Positions 18,915-28,311 are shown, numbered from the stretch's first letter. The stretch: DNA of 64,000 nucleotides from Mucilaginibacter sp. (GCF_028288185.1 NZ_JAQBOF010000004.1:62001-126000); one strand, 5' to 3'. Program-made: numbers and translations. The notes: generated by a model from the letters alone, not told the origin.

Positions 18915-18946
18915 CTTGTATATACAAGATAACTTTTTTATGTTTG
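18915..18946 (+). promoter_or_regulatory. Promoter of the GH92-aldolase operon with overlapping GntR operator
   Basis: TATGTTTG (18939 to 18946) matches the TAnnTTTG -7 element. The -33 region (TTG at 18916) lies inside the perfect 14-bp palindrome CTTGTATATACAAG (18915 to 18928), which contains GTATATAC, the HutC-type GntR half-site arrangement. A repressor bound here would block the promoter 56 bp before the GH92 start. Confidence 0.6.
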
Positions 18947-19001
18947 ATTTTTATAAACCCCTAGGCGATCTTAACGCTTAACCAAATTAAAATATAATCT
19001 G

Positions 19002-21257
19002 ATGCCGATCAACAAGCAAAAAAAAATTATTACCATCATATTTTGTTTGGTTGTTAGCAACCTGTTTGCCCAGGAGAAAAGCTTGCTAAAATACGTTGAT
19101 CCTTATGTCGGCACTGCACCAAGTACCACTATATCTGCGGGAAAACATGGCGCCGGTACGGAGCAACGTGCCAATACCATACCTGCGGTAGGTGTGCCGT
19201 TTGGTATGACCCAATGGGTAGCGCAAACCCAGCGTTTAGAAACAAAATGTGTGCCGCCATACATTTACCAAGATAAAACCATCAGCGGATTTAGAGGCAC
19301 CCATTGGTTAAGTGGTTCTTGCGTGCCCGATTATGGCAGCTTTACCATTATGCCGCTTATAGGCAAACTAAAAACAGCCAATACAGAAGTCGTAGCTCAC
19401 TTTGAGCATGCTGATGAAATAAGCCGGCCCGATTATTATAAAGTAGAATTTTCAAACAATCAACTGGTTACAGAGATCGCGGCAACTTCACGGTGTTCCA
19501 TTATGCAATTTACAGCCGCCGCTGCTGATAGCCTTTACTTATTGGTTACGCCCAATAGCGATAAGGCTAAAGCGCATGTTTTTGTTAATAAGGCTGCTAA
19601 TGAAATTTCGGGTTATAACCCTTCCTATCGTATTTACGTGGGCTCGGGCAAGCCTGCCGGCTTTAGCGGGTATTTTGTAATAAAAGTTGAAAGAAAATCG
19701 AATACCGGCGGCGTTTATAGCGGCGCTAATCTGTTTGCTTTAGATAGCATTGCCGATAAAAAAGATATAGGCGCTTACTTAGGGTTTAAAGTTGCCCAAG
19801 GCGAGGTTTTACGTGTAAAAATAGGCACATCATTTACCAGCATTGCCGAAGCGCGCAAAAACCTGGAAGCCGAAATACCCAATTGGGATTTTAACGGTGT
19901 AAGAACTAAAGCAACTGCCGCTTGGGAGAAAGCGTTAAACAAGATCCAGGTTACAGATACCAGCGAGATAAGCAAACATATTTTTTATACGGCCCTGTAC
20001 CATAGCCAGTTGATGCCACGGTTATATAATGATGTTGACGGTACCTATCCCCAGTTTGCTCACCAGTATAAAACCGCCAAATTATCCCCCGGAAAAAATT
20101 ATTATGATGATATGTCCATGTGGGATATATACCGTGCAGAGCTGCCTTTGTTGGAGATCATCCAGCCGAAACTGGTAAGTAATATTGTTCATTCGTTAAT
20201 ATTAAAAGGGCAGCAAGGTGGGTGGATCCCTATATTCCCAATTTGGAACAGCTACACCAGCGCCATGATCGGCGATCATACAGGTCCGTTTATATCATCG
20301 GCTTATTTAAAAGGCATTGCCAATTATGATGTGAAGGAAGCTTATTGCTTACTACGCCAAAATGCTTTTGAAACGCCGCCCAAAGCAGATTATGAGGAAG
20401 GAAAAGGCAGGCGCGCGCTTGATTCATATCTAAAATACGGTTACATCCCGTTAGAAGATCCGGTAAATAATGCGCCGCATAGTAAAGAGCAGGTATCACG
20501 TACATTGGAGTATGCTTATGACGATTACGCGCTGGCTATGCTGGCTAAATCATTAGGCCATACCGCAGATTATAAACAACTGCTTGCAAGATCTAAAAAC
20601 TATAAAAACGTGATAGATCCCGTTACCGGTCTGGCTCGTGCCAAACATGCTGATGGCAGTTGGATCACCCCGTTCTATCCGGACAAAAAAGTTCCCTACA
20701 TAACTGAAGGAACCCCACGGCAATATACTTTCTACGTCCCGCAGGATGTTGCAGGGCTTACCCAAATACTAGGCGGAAAAGATAAACTGGAAAGCGCCCT
20801 GGATAGCATCTTTATAAAAGACGAATACTGGCACGGTAACGAGCCTGGGCACCAAACCCCGTACATGTACAATTTCACCAATGCGCCATGGAAAACCCAG
20901 CAGATAGTGGCCAAAGTGCGTAGCGAGGAATATACAGACGGTCCCGGTGGTTTAAGTGGCAATGATGATTCGGGGCAGATGAGCGCCTGGTACGTATTTG
21001 CAGCATTGGGCTTTTACCCGGTCGATCCGGTGTCTGATAATTACCAGCTGGGTACACCGCTTTTTAAACAGGCGGTAATCAATATGGAGAATGGTAAAAA
21101 ATTTGTTATCAACACAACAAAAAGCACATCATCAGCTTTATATATCAAATCCATTGCATTAAATGGTGTAAAGTATAAGTTAAACACTATATCTTACAGG
21201 GCTATTGCAAGCGGTGGCCGTATGGATATTTTTTTATCAGACAAACACGCTAAATAA
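19002..21257 (+). CDS. GH92 alpha-mannosidase
   Basis: A 751-residue secreted GH92 enzyme (signal peptide to about residue 24, LFAQ), calcium-dependent exo-acting alpha-mannosidase family. Landmarks are LLKYVDPYVGTAP, VGVPFGMTQW, GFRGTHWLSGSCVPDYG, YDDMSMWDIYRAELPLLEI, GNEPGHQTPYMYNF and GNDDSGQMSAWYVF, the last carrying the conserved acidic pair. It is distinct from the GH92 at the left edge: its operon encodes sugar-phosphate metabolism rather than uptake. The released sugar is presumably mannose or a close relative, which suits the D-lyxose/mannose isomerase-like protein three genes downstream. Confidence 0.92.
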   Translation: MPINKQKKIITIIFCLVVSNLFAQEKSLLKYVDPYVGTAPSTTISAGKHGAGTEQRANTIPAVGVPFGMTQWVAQTQRLETKCVPPYIYQDKTISGFRGTHWLSGSCVPDYGSFTIMPLIGKLKTANTEVVAHFEHADEISRPDYYKVEFSNNQLVTEIAATSRCSIMQFTAAAADSLYLLVTPNSDKAKAHVFVNKAANEISGYNPSYRIYVGSGKPAGFSGYFVIKVERKSNTGGVYSGANLFALDSIADKKDIGAYLGFKVAQGEVLRVKIGTSFTSIAEARKNLEAEIPNWDFNGVRTKATAAWEKALNKIQVTDTSEISKHIFYTALYHSQLMPRLYNDVDGTYPQFAHQYKTAKLSPGKNYYDDMSMWDIYRAELPLLEIIQPKLVSNIVHSLILKGQQGGWIPIFPIWNSYTSAMIGDHTGPFISSAYLKGIANYDVKEAYCLLRQNAFETPPKADYEEGKGRRALDSYLKYGYIPLEDPVNNAPHSKEQVSRTLEYAYDDYALAMLAKSLGHTADYKQLLARSKNYKNVIDPVTGLARAKHADGSWITPFYPDKKVPYITEGTPRQYTFYVPQDVAGLTQILGGKDKLESALDSIFIKDEYWHGNEPGHQTPYMYNFTNAPWKTQQIVAKVRSEEYTDGPGGLSGNDDSGQMSAWYVFAALGFYPVDPVSDNYQLGTPLFKQAVINMENGKKFVINTTKSTSSALYIKSIALNGVKYKLNTISYRAIASGGRMDIFLSDKHAK

Positions 21258-21311
21258 CCTAAAAACAACATTCAATTAGTACATAACGTTACAAATACAC
21301 TTTTTATAAAA

Positions 21312-22145
21312 ATGAAGTCATATAGATTAAATAGATTATTTAATGGCAAATCAGGCAATTGCTTTGATGTAGCCATTGACCACGGATTCTTTAATGAATA
21401 CCCGTTTCTAAACGGAATAGAAAATATCCAGAAAGCGGTTGACGTATTGGTAAATGCCGCGCCCGATGCTATACAGTTAACTATCGGCCAGGCGCAATAT
21501 TTACAGTCTATCCCGGGCCGCCATAAACCATCATTGGTTTTGCGTACCGATGTTGCCAACGTTTACGGTAAAGACCTGCCCCGCGCTTTGTTTAGCCGGA
21601 TGATAGAGAACCCGGTAGAGCAAGCCTTGCGCTTAGATGCCACCTGTGTAGTGGTAAACTTATTCAGCATCCCCGGCGAGCCTGAGGTTGCCGATCAATG
21701 CATCCAAAATATCCTTAAAATAAAACCGGTGTGCGAGCGATATGCTATGCCGTTAATGATAGAGCCATTGGTGTTTCGCCCAAATACAGAAGCGGGGGGC
21801 TATATGGTAAATGGCGATCCTGAAAAGATAATCCCGTTGGTAAGACAAGGCGTTGAGTTAGGTGCAGACATTATAAAGGCCGACCCGACTGATGATGTTA
21901 CCCAATATCACCGCATTGTGGAGATAGCCGGAAATATCCCTGTATTGGTGCGTGGGGGCGGTAAAGCCAGCGACCAAGAAATTATGGAACGCACCTATGG
22001 CCTGATGCAGCAAGGCGTTAAAGGCATTGTGTACGGCCGCAACGTTATACAGCACGCTAACCCGGCCGGTATGACTAAGGCGCTTATGGCATTGGTACAC
22101 GAAGGCGCACGCCCTGCCGATGTAATGCATTTATTGAATAGTTAA
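21312..22145 (+). CDS. Class I aldolase, DhnA/FbaB/LsrF-like
   Basis: A 277-residue TIM-barrel aldolase of the DhnA-type class I fructose-bisphosphate aldolase/LsrF superfamily. Recognisable parts are FDVAIDHGFF (D23-H24), the Schiff-base lysine K189 in ADIIKADPTDD, and the phosphate-binding loop VLVRGGGKAS (211 to 220) followed by GIVYGRNV. By context it should cleave a ketose 1-phosphate or bisphosphate made by the PfkB kinase in this operon into two three-carbon (or similar) fragments. Members also include thiolase-like LsrF, so the exact reaction is inference. Second gene of the operon, 54 bp after GH92. Confidence 0.85.
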   Translation: MKSYRLNRLFNGKSGNCFDVAIDHGFFNEYPFLNGIENIQKAVDVLVNAAPDAIQLTIGQAQYLQSIPGRHKPSLVLRTDVANVYGKDLPRALFSRMIENPVEQALRLDATCVVVNLFSIPGEPEVADQCIQNILKIKPVCERYAMPLMIEPLVFRPNTEAGGYMVNGDPEKIIPLVRQGVELGADIIKADPTDDVTQYHRIVEIAGNIPVLVRGGGKASDQEIMERTYGLMQQGVKGIVYGRNVIQHANPAGMTKALMALVHEGARPADVMHLLNS

Positions 22146-22163
22146 GGCAATTATAAATAACAA

Positions 22164-23312
22164 ATGAAGACAATTAACATAGGAATTATCGGCGGTGGCC
22201 TGATGGGCAAAGAAGCGGCAAGCGCTTTTGGCCGCTGGTTCGCGTTGAATGATTTCCCGGCGAAGGTTGAGTTGAAAGCGGTTTGCGATTTGAATGAGCA
22301 AGTATTAGCCTGGTACAAAAATATCCCTACTGTTGATCTGCTGACCACCAATTATAAAGAACTGCTGGAGCGCGCGGATATTGACATTGTATACGTAGCA
22401 TTGCCACATAATTTGCATAAAGATTTTTATATCGAAGTGTTAGAAGCAGGTAAAGATCTGCTTGCCGAGAAACCTTTCGGCATAGATCTGGAAGCTGCAT
22501 TGGCTATTAGAGATAAAGCAGAACAGTTGGGCCGCTTTGTAAGGTGCAGCTCTGAAATGCCTTTTTTGCCTGGTCCACAACGTGTGATACAGGAGGTGAA
22601 GTCTGGCAGGATAGGAGAGATCATAGATATCAAAGCAGGCTTTTTACACTCGAGCGATTTGGATTTTAACAAACCTATCAATTGGAAAAGACAAGTTAAA
22701 TTTTGCGGTGAGATAGGCGTAATGGGCGATCTGGGTATGCACGTATTACACGTTCCTTTACGTTTAGGCTGGAAACCCGAAACCGTTTATGCAAACCTGC
22801 AGAAAATAGTTACCCAACGCCCAGATGGTAAAGGCGGCATGGCCGTTTGCGATACCTGGAATAATGCAACGTTAAATACACAGGTTACTATAGATGGTAA
22901 CCTGGTGCCGATGCTTTTAGAAATGAAACGCATTGCACCGGGCGAAACCAATACCTGGTATATAGAGATCTTCGGTACCAAAGGTGGCGTAAAATATAGC
23001 ACCAAGGATACCAAAGCTCTTTGGACATTTGCCATTGGCGAAGAGCAATATTGGCAGCGTACGGACCTTGGTTTTAAAGGCGTGCCGTTCCCGACTATTA
23101 CGGGCGGCATTTTTGAGCCGGGCTTTGCAGATTGCTTTATGCAGATGCTGGCCGGTTATGTAGCCGAGCGCGAAGGGTTTTTAAATGATCGCTTTGGTTG
23201 CGTAACGCCTGATGAGGCCGTTAACAGCCATTATGTATTCGAGGCGGCGCTAAAATCATTTGCTAATAGTTCGGTAGAAAAAGTGAATTATCACCAGGAA
23301 GAACCGGTATGA
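22164..23312 (+). CDS. Gfo/Idh/MocA family oxidoreductase
   Basis: A 382-residue NAD(P)-dependent oxidoreductase. The Rossmann domain opens with NIGIIGGGLMGKEAASAFG (residues 4 to 22), followed by VYVALPHNLHKDFYIE and the conserved LAEKPFGIDLEAA motif with the catalytic-region Lys-Pro. The C-terminal alpha/beta domain has GVMGDLGMHVLHVPLRL, where the D-x-x-x-H pair (GDLGMH) is typical. It probably oxidises or reduces a sugar, inositol-like compound or keto-sugar intermediate in the cytoplasm. It overlaps the isomerase gene by 4 bp (ATGA), so coupling to the pathway is strong even though the substrate is unknown. Confidence 0.88.
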   Translation: MKTINIGIIGGGLMGKEAASAFGRWFALNDFPAKVELKAVCDLNEQVLAWYKNIPTVDLLTTNYKELLERADIDIVYVALPHNLHKDFYIEVLEAGKDLLAEKPFGIDLEAALAIRDKAEQLGRFVRCSSEMPFLPGPQRVIQEVKSGRIGEIIDIKAGFLHSSDLDFNKPINWKRQVKFCGEIGVMGDLGMHVLHVPLRLGWKPETVYANLQKIVTQRPDGKGGMAVCDTWNNATLNTQVTIDGNLVPMLLEMKRIAPGETNTWYIEIFGTKGGVKYSTKDTKALWTFAIGEEQYWQRTDLGFKGVPFPTITGGIFEPGFADCFMQMLAGYVAEREGFLNDRFGCVTPDEAVNSHYVFEAALKSFANSSVEKVNYHQEEPV

Positions 23313-23881
23313 AAAGATCAGAAATAAACCATGCAATAGTTGCCTCAGGAGTCTTTTTTAGACAAAATAAATGGGCGCTGCCTCCACAACCAAAATGGGA
23401 TGTGACCGATTTTGGCCTGGGCAATTTTAAAAAATACGGACTGATACTAATCAACCTGGCCGAAGAAGCCGAGTATTGCGAAAAGCTAATGTATGCGGCA
23501 AAAGGGCAAACTACCCCAGCGCACACGCATAAAAAAAAGAAAGAAGATATTATTTGCCGTACCGGCGAGCTGGTTATTCATTTATGGAAACAAAATCCTG
23601 CTGATATAGAATCAAACGGAACTTTCGAAATGAAAGTTAATGGCGAATATCAAACCATAAAATCGGGCGCTGTACTTCACCTTCAAGCCGGCGAACGGAT
23701 AACCATCGAACCCGGTATCTGGCATGAATTTTACCCGGCTACAGACGAATGTATAATCGGCGAGGTATCAACCGCTAATGATGACCTGAATGACAATTTT
23801 TTCTCGAACCCCGATATTGGCCGCTACGCCGAAATTGAGGAGGATGAAGCACCCATAGTAAAGTTACTAAGCGATAAATAG
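23309..23881 (+). CDS. D-lyxose ketol-isomerase family protein (cupin)
   Basis: A 190-residue cupin of the D-lyxose isomerase family, which converts D-lyxose to D-xylulose and D-mannose to D-fructose. The metal-binding set is visible: H72 and H74 in AHTHKKKKED, E79, and H139 in PGIWHEFYP. The spacing (0, 2, 7, 67) agrees closely with that recalled for the characterised E. coli enzyme. With a mannosidase at the start of the operon, mannose to fructose is the simplest reading, but related aldoses are equally possible. Translationally coupled to the Gfo/Idh gene and 3 bp before the kinase gene. Confidence 0.87.
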   Translation: MKRSEINHAIVASGVFFRQNKWALPPQPKWDVTDFGLGNFKKYGLILINLAEEAEYCEKLMYAAKGQTTPAHTHKKKKEDIICRTGELVIHLWKQNPADIESNGTFEMKVNGEYQTIKSGAVLHLQAGERITIEPGIWHEFYPATDECIIGEVSTANDDLNDNFFSNPDIGRYAEIEEDEAPIVKLLSDK

Positions 23882-23884
23882 GCG

Positions 23885-24904
23885 ATGAGGAACGGCATTT
23901 TAGTTGGCGGCAACTGGATAGTTGACCAGGTAAAAGTGATAGACGTTTTCCCGGAAGAAGAGAAACTGGTAAACATTTTATCAGAGAGTAGCTGTAACGG
24001 CGGCTCGGCTTATAATGTAATTATGGGGCTCTCAAAACTTCAAGCCGGTTTCCCGTTAAGCGGGGTAGGCTTGGTTGGCGAAGATGATAGGGGTAATCAC
24101 ATTATACGCCATTGCCAAAGCATAGGTATAAACACTATGCAGTTGCGTAAAACCAATAAAGCCTATACATCATACACCGATGTAATGAGCGTTAAAGGTA
24201 CCGGTAAACGCACTTTCTTTCATCAGCGTGGAGCAAACGCTTTACTGGATATTGCTGATTTTGATTTTACTGCTTCGCAGGATAAAATATTTCATTTGGG
24301 GTATTTGCTGTTGCTTGACCAACTGGATATTATAGAGGCAGATGGCACTACCCGCGCATCAAAAGTGTTAAAAAACGCTAAGCAGCAAGGCTTGATCACT
24401 TCGGTAGATATTGTAAGCGAACGCTCTGACCGTTTTAAAGCTATTATCCCATCATCATTGCCTTATATCGATTATTTGTTTGTTAACGAGTATGAGGCCG
24501 GAATGATAACCGGGATAAAAACCATATCCGCCGATGGCGGAATAATTTTAAAAAGCTGTTATGATGCCGCTTTAAAAATTATAGACATGGGCGTAAACAA
24601 ATGGGTGATCCTGCATTTCCCACAGGGAGTTATCGCTATTGGCAGCGATGGCGAGTCGCATTACCAGCCAAGTCTGCAGATTCCGGCAGATCAGATCAAA
24701 GGTGCATCAGGTGCCGGTGATGCGTTTGCGGCAGGCGTATTAATTGGCGTGCATAATAACTGGGACATGGAAAAATGCCTGGAACTGGGCGTTTGCTCGG
24801 CAGCATCCAGTTTATTTGAATCAACTTCGTCTGACGGCATACTTCCATTAAACGAATGCCTTAAATTAGCAGACGCTTTTGGTTATAAAGAAAAAGCTAA
24901 CTAA
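23885..24904 (+). CDS. PfkB family carbohydrate kinase
   Basis: A 339-residue ribokinase/PfkB-fold sugar kinase. The N-terminal glycine pair region reads SSCNGGSAYNVIMGLSKL and the ATP/anion-hole signature is KGASGAGDAFAAGV with catalytic base D279. It should phosphorylate the ketose produced by the upstream isomerase, giving the substrate of the class I aldolase. Which hydroxyl is phosphorylated (1 or 6) cannot be read from sequence. It lies between the isomerase (3-bp gap) and the FAD/FeS dehydrogenase (15-bp gap) in the GntR-controlled operon. Confidence 0.9.
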   Translation: MRNGILVGGNWIVDQVKVIDVFPEEEKLVNILSESSCNGGSAYNVIMGLSKLQAGFPLSGVGLVGEDDRGNHIIRHCQSIGINTMQLRKTNKAYTSYTDVMSVKGTGKRTFFHQRGANALLDIADFDFTASQDKIFHLGYLLLLDQLDIIEADGTTRASKVLKNAKQQGLITSVDIVSERSDRFKAIIPSSLPYIDYLFVNEYEAGMITGIKTISADGGIILKSCYDAALKIIDMGVNKWVILHFPQGVIAIGSDGESHYQPSLQIPADQIKGASGAGDAFAAGVLIGVHNNWDMEKCLELGVCSAASSLFESTSSDGILPLNECLKLADAFGYKEKAN

Positions 24905-24919
24905 AATCCATCTTTAAAA

Positions 24920-27766
24920 GTGGCGCATTCAAACATTGGCAAATTACTGGAAGCGATATTACCCGCTGATAGGATAAAGACAAATCTTATTGATCTGGTT
25001 GCGTCTGCCTCTGATGCCGGATTTTATTATTTGCGCCCGCAGGCCGTGGTGCTTCCTGTATCAGAGGATGAGGTTATTAAATTATTCGCGTTTTCTAAAC
25101 AACATAAAATTCCGTTGGTTTTCCGTACCGCCGGTACTAGTCTATCCGGGCAATCAATTACGGATGGTATATTGGTTGATCTGAGCCAGCATTGGAATAA
25201 GATTACTATCGAAAACGATGGCCAGTCCGTAAGGGTAAGGCCGGGCGCTATTGGGGCCAATGTAAATACTTATCTTAAAAAATATCAGCGTAAAATAGGC
25301 CCTGACCCGGCAAGCATTAATGCCGCTATGATGGGTGGTATTATCTCAAACAATGCCAGCGGCATGTGCTGCGGGGTTAGTAAAAACTCATACCATACTA
25401 CCAAATACCTGCGCTTTATATTGCCTAACGGCAAAACGTTTAGTACCGAGTCGCCCATAGATTACGAACGGTTTCAAACAGAATGCGCGGATCTGTACGA
25501 TCATCTTAAACTCCTTCGCCTGCAAATATTAAACAACCCCGAAGTTTACGATAAGATCCGAAAGAAATATCAAACTAAAAACACGGTCGGCTACTCAGTA
25601 AACGCTTTTATTGATTACGAGGAGCCAATGGATATCCTGGCCCACTTGCTAATTGGTGCCGAGGGTACATTAGGTTTTATAGCAGAGGCGGTATTAGAAA
25701 CGGTAAACGACTATCCCGAGAAATTAACAGCGATGCTGTATTTCACGGATATCTATTCGGCTTGTAAAGCCATTACGCCGCTAACCACATCAGGCGCGGC
25801 AGCGGTCGAGTTGATGGATAGGGCATCATTGCAGTCCATCGAAAATATAGAGGGCATGCCTGCCATTATAAAAACCCTGCCTGAAAATGCTGCCGCGTTA
25901 TTGGTAGAATACCAAGGCAATACGCAGGACGAATTGAAAGAGCAAATGGCAGATTTCCTCACTATAGCTGACGATCTTTCTCTATTGCAAAAAGCCGAAT
26001 TTACAGCGGGGCCTTATGAACAAGCCTTGTTTTGGAAAGTACGTAAAGGCATGTTCCCGGCGGTTGGCGCGGTTAGGGCCAGCGGCACATCGGTGATTTT
26101 GGAAGATATAGCTTTCCCTGTTGATAGCCTGGGCGATGCTATATCTGATCTGCAACTACTGTTTAAAAAACACGGCTATACACGCGCCATTATTTTTGGC
26201 CATGCTAAAGATGGCAATATCCACTTTGTAGTAACCCAGGCATTTGATACATCTGCCGAAGTGGAACGTTATCGCGTTTTCCTGCAAGATGTTGTTGACT
26301 TGGTGGTCAAAAAATATAACGGCGCTTTAAAAGCCGAACACGGTACGGGCCGCAATATGGCGCCCTTTGTTGAAACAGAATGGGGCGGCGAAATCTACCG
26401 GGTGATGAAAACCGTAAAGGAAATTATCGACCCTGAAAACCTGCTTAACCCCGGGGTAATCATAAATGCCGATAAAAACGCCCACATAAAAAACCTGAAA
26501 GAACTGCCGCAGGTTGAAGAGGAAGTTGACCGTTGTATTGAATGTGGTTTTTGCGAACATAAATGCCCTAGCCGCGATATTACGCTTACTCCACGCAAAC
26601 GCATTGTTGTGCGCCGCGAGTTGCTTAACTTGAAAAACAAAGGTAACAAGGCACAGCACGATGAATTGCTGCATCAATATCAATACCAAGGCTTGGATAC
26701 CTGCGCGGTTGATGGCCTATGCGCTACCGCCTGCCCGGTTGACATTAATACCGGCGACCTGGTAAAACGGTTGCGGCGGGAAAACCATTCATCAACGGAA
26801 AATAAATTGGCGCTGTTTACGGCTAAGAATTTTAAAAGCGTTTACAAAACAGTAAGGTTCGCGCTGGCATCGGGTATTTTAATAAACAAGGTGTTTGGTC
26901 CGAAGGCTATGTTCAAGCTGACTAAAACTTTGCGCAAAGTTATGCCATCGTTTCCGCTATGGTCAAACCAGTTGGCGTTGGCAAAAGCGGTACCGCGGAG
27001 TGCTGTTAACGAGAATAATACGCAATCGGTAGTATATTTCCCCGCCTGTATATCACGCGCAATGGGCGAGTGCGAATCGGGGCAAAAAGGCGTAATGCAA
27101 ACGTTTATGGATGTATCTGCCAAAGCCGGCATCAATGTAATTATCCCAACCAATATCGAAAAAAACTGTTGCGGACAGATCTATTCATCCAAAGGATTTA
27201 AGGATGCTTATACCTATACTGTTAACGCAACGGTAGATAAACTATGGTTTGATACCAGTAACGGCAAGTTCCCGGTAGTGTTGGATATCAGCTCATGCAC
27301 ACAAACCTTAACCCATTGCCGCCCTGCTTTATCTGAAGAAAATAAAATCAAGTTTGATCAATTACAGATCATCGACAGCATTACCTATATCCATGATTAT
27401 GTAATGCCTAATATATCGGTAACTCAAAAGAAAACCCGCATTACCCTGCACCCGGTATGCTCGCTGCAAAAAATGCCGGGACTGGAAAGCAAGTTCTCCA
27501 AAATCGCCGCCACTTTTGCCACTAACATTAACCAGCCTGTTTTTGCCGGATGCTGCGGTATGGCCGGCGACAGAGGCTTTCTTCATCCCGAACTAACCCA
27601 CTCGGCGACCTTGCCCGAAGCAAATGAAGTAAAAGCCAATACTTACGATGGCTATTATTCGTCATCAAAAACCTGCGAGATAGCCTTATCAGAAGCAGTT
27701 GGCAAGAACTATCATTCTATATTAATGTTAGTTGATGAGTGTACGGGCATAATCAATTTGTCGTAA
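24920..27766 (+). CDS. FAD-linked oxidase fused to FeS/CCG domains (D-lactate dehydrogenase-like)
   Basis: A 948-residue single-chain dehydrogenase with a GTG start. Residues about 35 to 210 form the FAD-binding PCMH domain (VFRTAGTSLSGQSITDGILV, then NNASGMCCGV). About 210 to 535 is the FAD-oxidase C-terminal domain ending with AEHGTGRNMAPFVE. Two 4Fe-4S motifs follow (CIECGFCEHKCPS and CAVDGLCATACPV), then two CCG domains (KNCCGQIYSSKG and GCCGMAGDRG). This is the glycolate oxidase/GlpC-type fusion seen in Dld-like and YdiJ-like proteins. It probably oxidises a 2-hydroxyacid such as D-lactate or D-glycerate derived from the aldolase product and passes electrons to quinone. Last gene of the operon. 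Confidence 0.88.
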   Translation: MAHSNIGKLLEAILPADRIKTNLIDLVASASDAGFYYLRPQAVVLPVSEDEVIKLFAFSKQHKIPLVFRTAGTSLSGQSITDGILVDLSQHWNKITIENDGQSVRVRPGAIGANVNTYLKKYQRKIGPDPASINAAMMGGIISNNASGMCCGVSKNSYHTTKYLRFILPNGKTFSTESPIDYERFQTECADLYDHLKLLRLQILNNPEVYDKIRKKYQTKNTVGYSVNAFIDYEEPMDILAHLLIGAEGTLGFIAEAVLETVNDYPEKLTAMLYFTDIYSACKAITPLTTSGAAAVELMDRASLQSIENIEGMPAIIKTLPENAAALLVEYQGNTQDELKEQMADFLTIADDLSLLQKAEFTAGPYEQALFWKVRKGMFPAVGAVRASGTSVILEDIAFPVDSLGDAISDLQLLFKKHGYTRAIIFGHAKDGNIHFVVTQAFDTSAEVERYRVFLQDVVDLVVKKYNGALKAEHGTGRNMAPFVETEWGGEIYRVMKTVKEIIDPENLLNPGVIINADKNAHIKNLKELPQVEEEVDRCIECGFCEHKCPSRDITLTPRKRIVVRRELLNLKNKGNKAQHDELLHQYQYQGLDTCAVDGLCATACPVDINTGDLVKRLRRENHSSTENKLALFTAKNFKSVYKTVRFALASGILINKVFGPKAMFKLTKTLRKVMPSFPLWSNQLALAKAVPRSAVNENNTQSVVYFPACISRAMGECESGQKGVMQTFMDVSAKAGINVIIPTNIEKNCCGQIYSSKGFKDAYTYTVNATVDKLWFDTSNGKFPVVLDISSCTQTLTHCRPALSEENKIKFDQLQIIDSITYIHDYVMPNISVTQKKTRITLHPVCSLQKMPGLESKFSKIAATFATNINQPVFAGCCGMAGDRGFLHPELTHSATLPEANEVKANTYDGYYSSSKTCEIALSEAVGKNYHSILMLVDECTGIINLS

Positions 27767-27818
27767 ATGCCCCTTTAAATTGTCCCGACTCGTGTCCTGT
27801 TTATTCTGCGGGATATTG

Positions 27819-27826
27819 TAGGTTTG
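27819..27826 (+). promoter_or_regulatory. Possible -7 element for the DUF1569 gene
   Basis: TAGGTTTG fits TAnnTTTG 20 bp before the ATG at 27847. No clean -33 TTTG was found at the usual distance, so this is weak. Confidence 0.3.
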
Positions 27827-27846
27827 TTTGCTAACGATCAACAAAC

Positions 27847-28293
27847 ATGAAAACTATTCTTGACAAGGCCACCCGCGATGAGCTAATAACCCGTGCGACA
27901 ACACTTACAAAAAACAGCACAGCCCAATGGGGTAAAATGAGCATAGACCAAATGCTTAAACACGCCATCCTGGCTGATGAAATGTATTTGGGCGAGAAGG
28001 TATACAAACGCCGGTTTTTAGGCTACTTGTTAGGTCAACCTATATTAAAAGCGATACTAAAGGATGAAGAGCCAATGAGACGAAACGCTCGGACAAGCCC
28101 CGATTTTATCGTTACCGAAACGGGCGGCGATGTTGAGGCTGAAAAGAAAAAATGGATAAATGTGCTTGAGCGATATGCCAACTATGATAAGCCCCAATTT
28201 ACGCATTGGTTCTTCGGCAAAATGACTAAGGAACAAGTTGGGCAGCTTGCCTATAAACATGCCGATCATCATTTAAGACAATTTAATAGTTAG
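27847..28293 (+). CDS. DUF1569 (DinB-like four-helix) protein
   Basis: A 148-residue cytoplasmic protein that looks like the DUF1569 branch of the DinB/YfiT four-helix bundle superfamily. The sequence has the typical opening with AQWGKMSIDQMLKHA (a putative metal His) and ends with HADHHLRQFN, where further His ligands would lie. Members of the superfamily include bacillithiol or mycothiol transferases, but function of DUF1569 is unknown. It stands alone between the dehydrogenase operon and the two-component system; its own promoter is likely. Confidence 0.75.
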   Translation: MKTILDKATRDELITRATTLTKNSTAQWGKMSIDQMLKHAILADEMYLGEKVYKRRFLGYLLGQPILKAILKDEEPMRRNARTSPDFIVTETGGDVEAEKKKWINVLERYANYDKPQFTHWFFGKMTKEQVGQLAYKHADHHLRQFNS

Positions 28294-28311
28294 CCGGTTG
28301 TTAATGCCATA

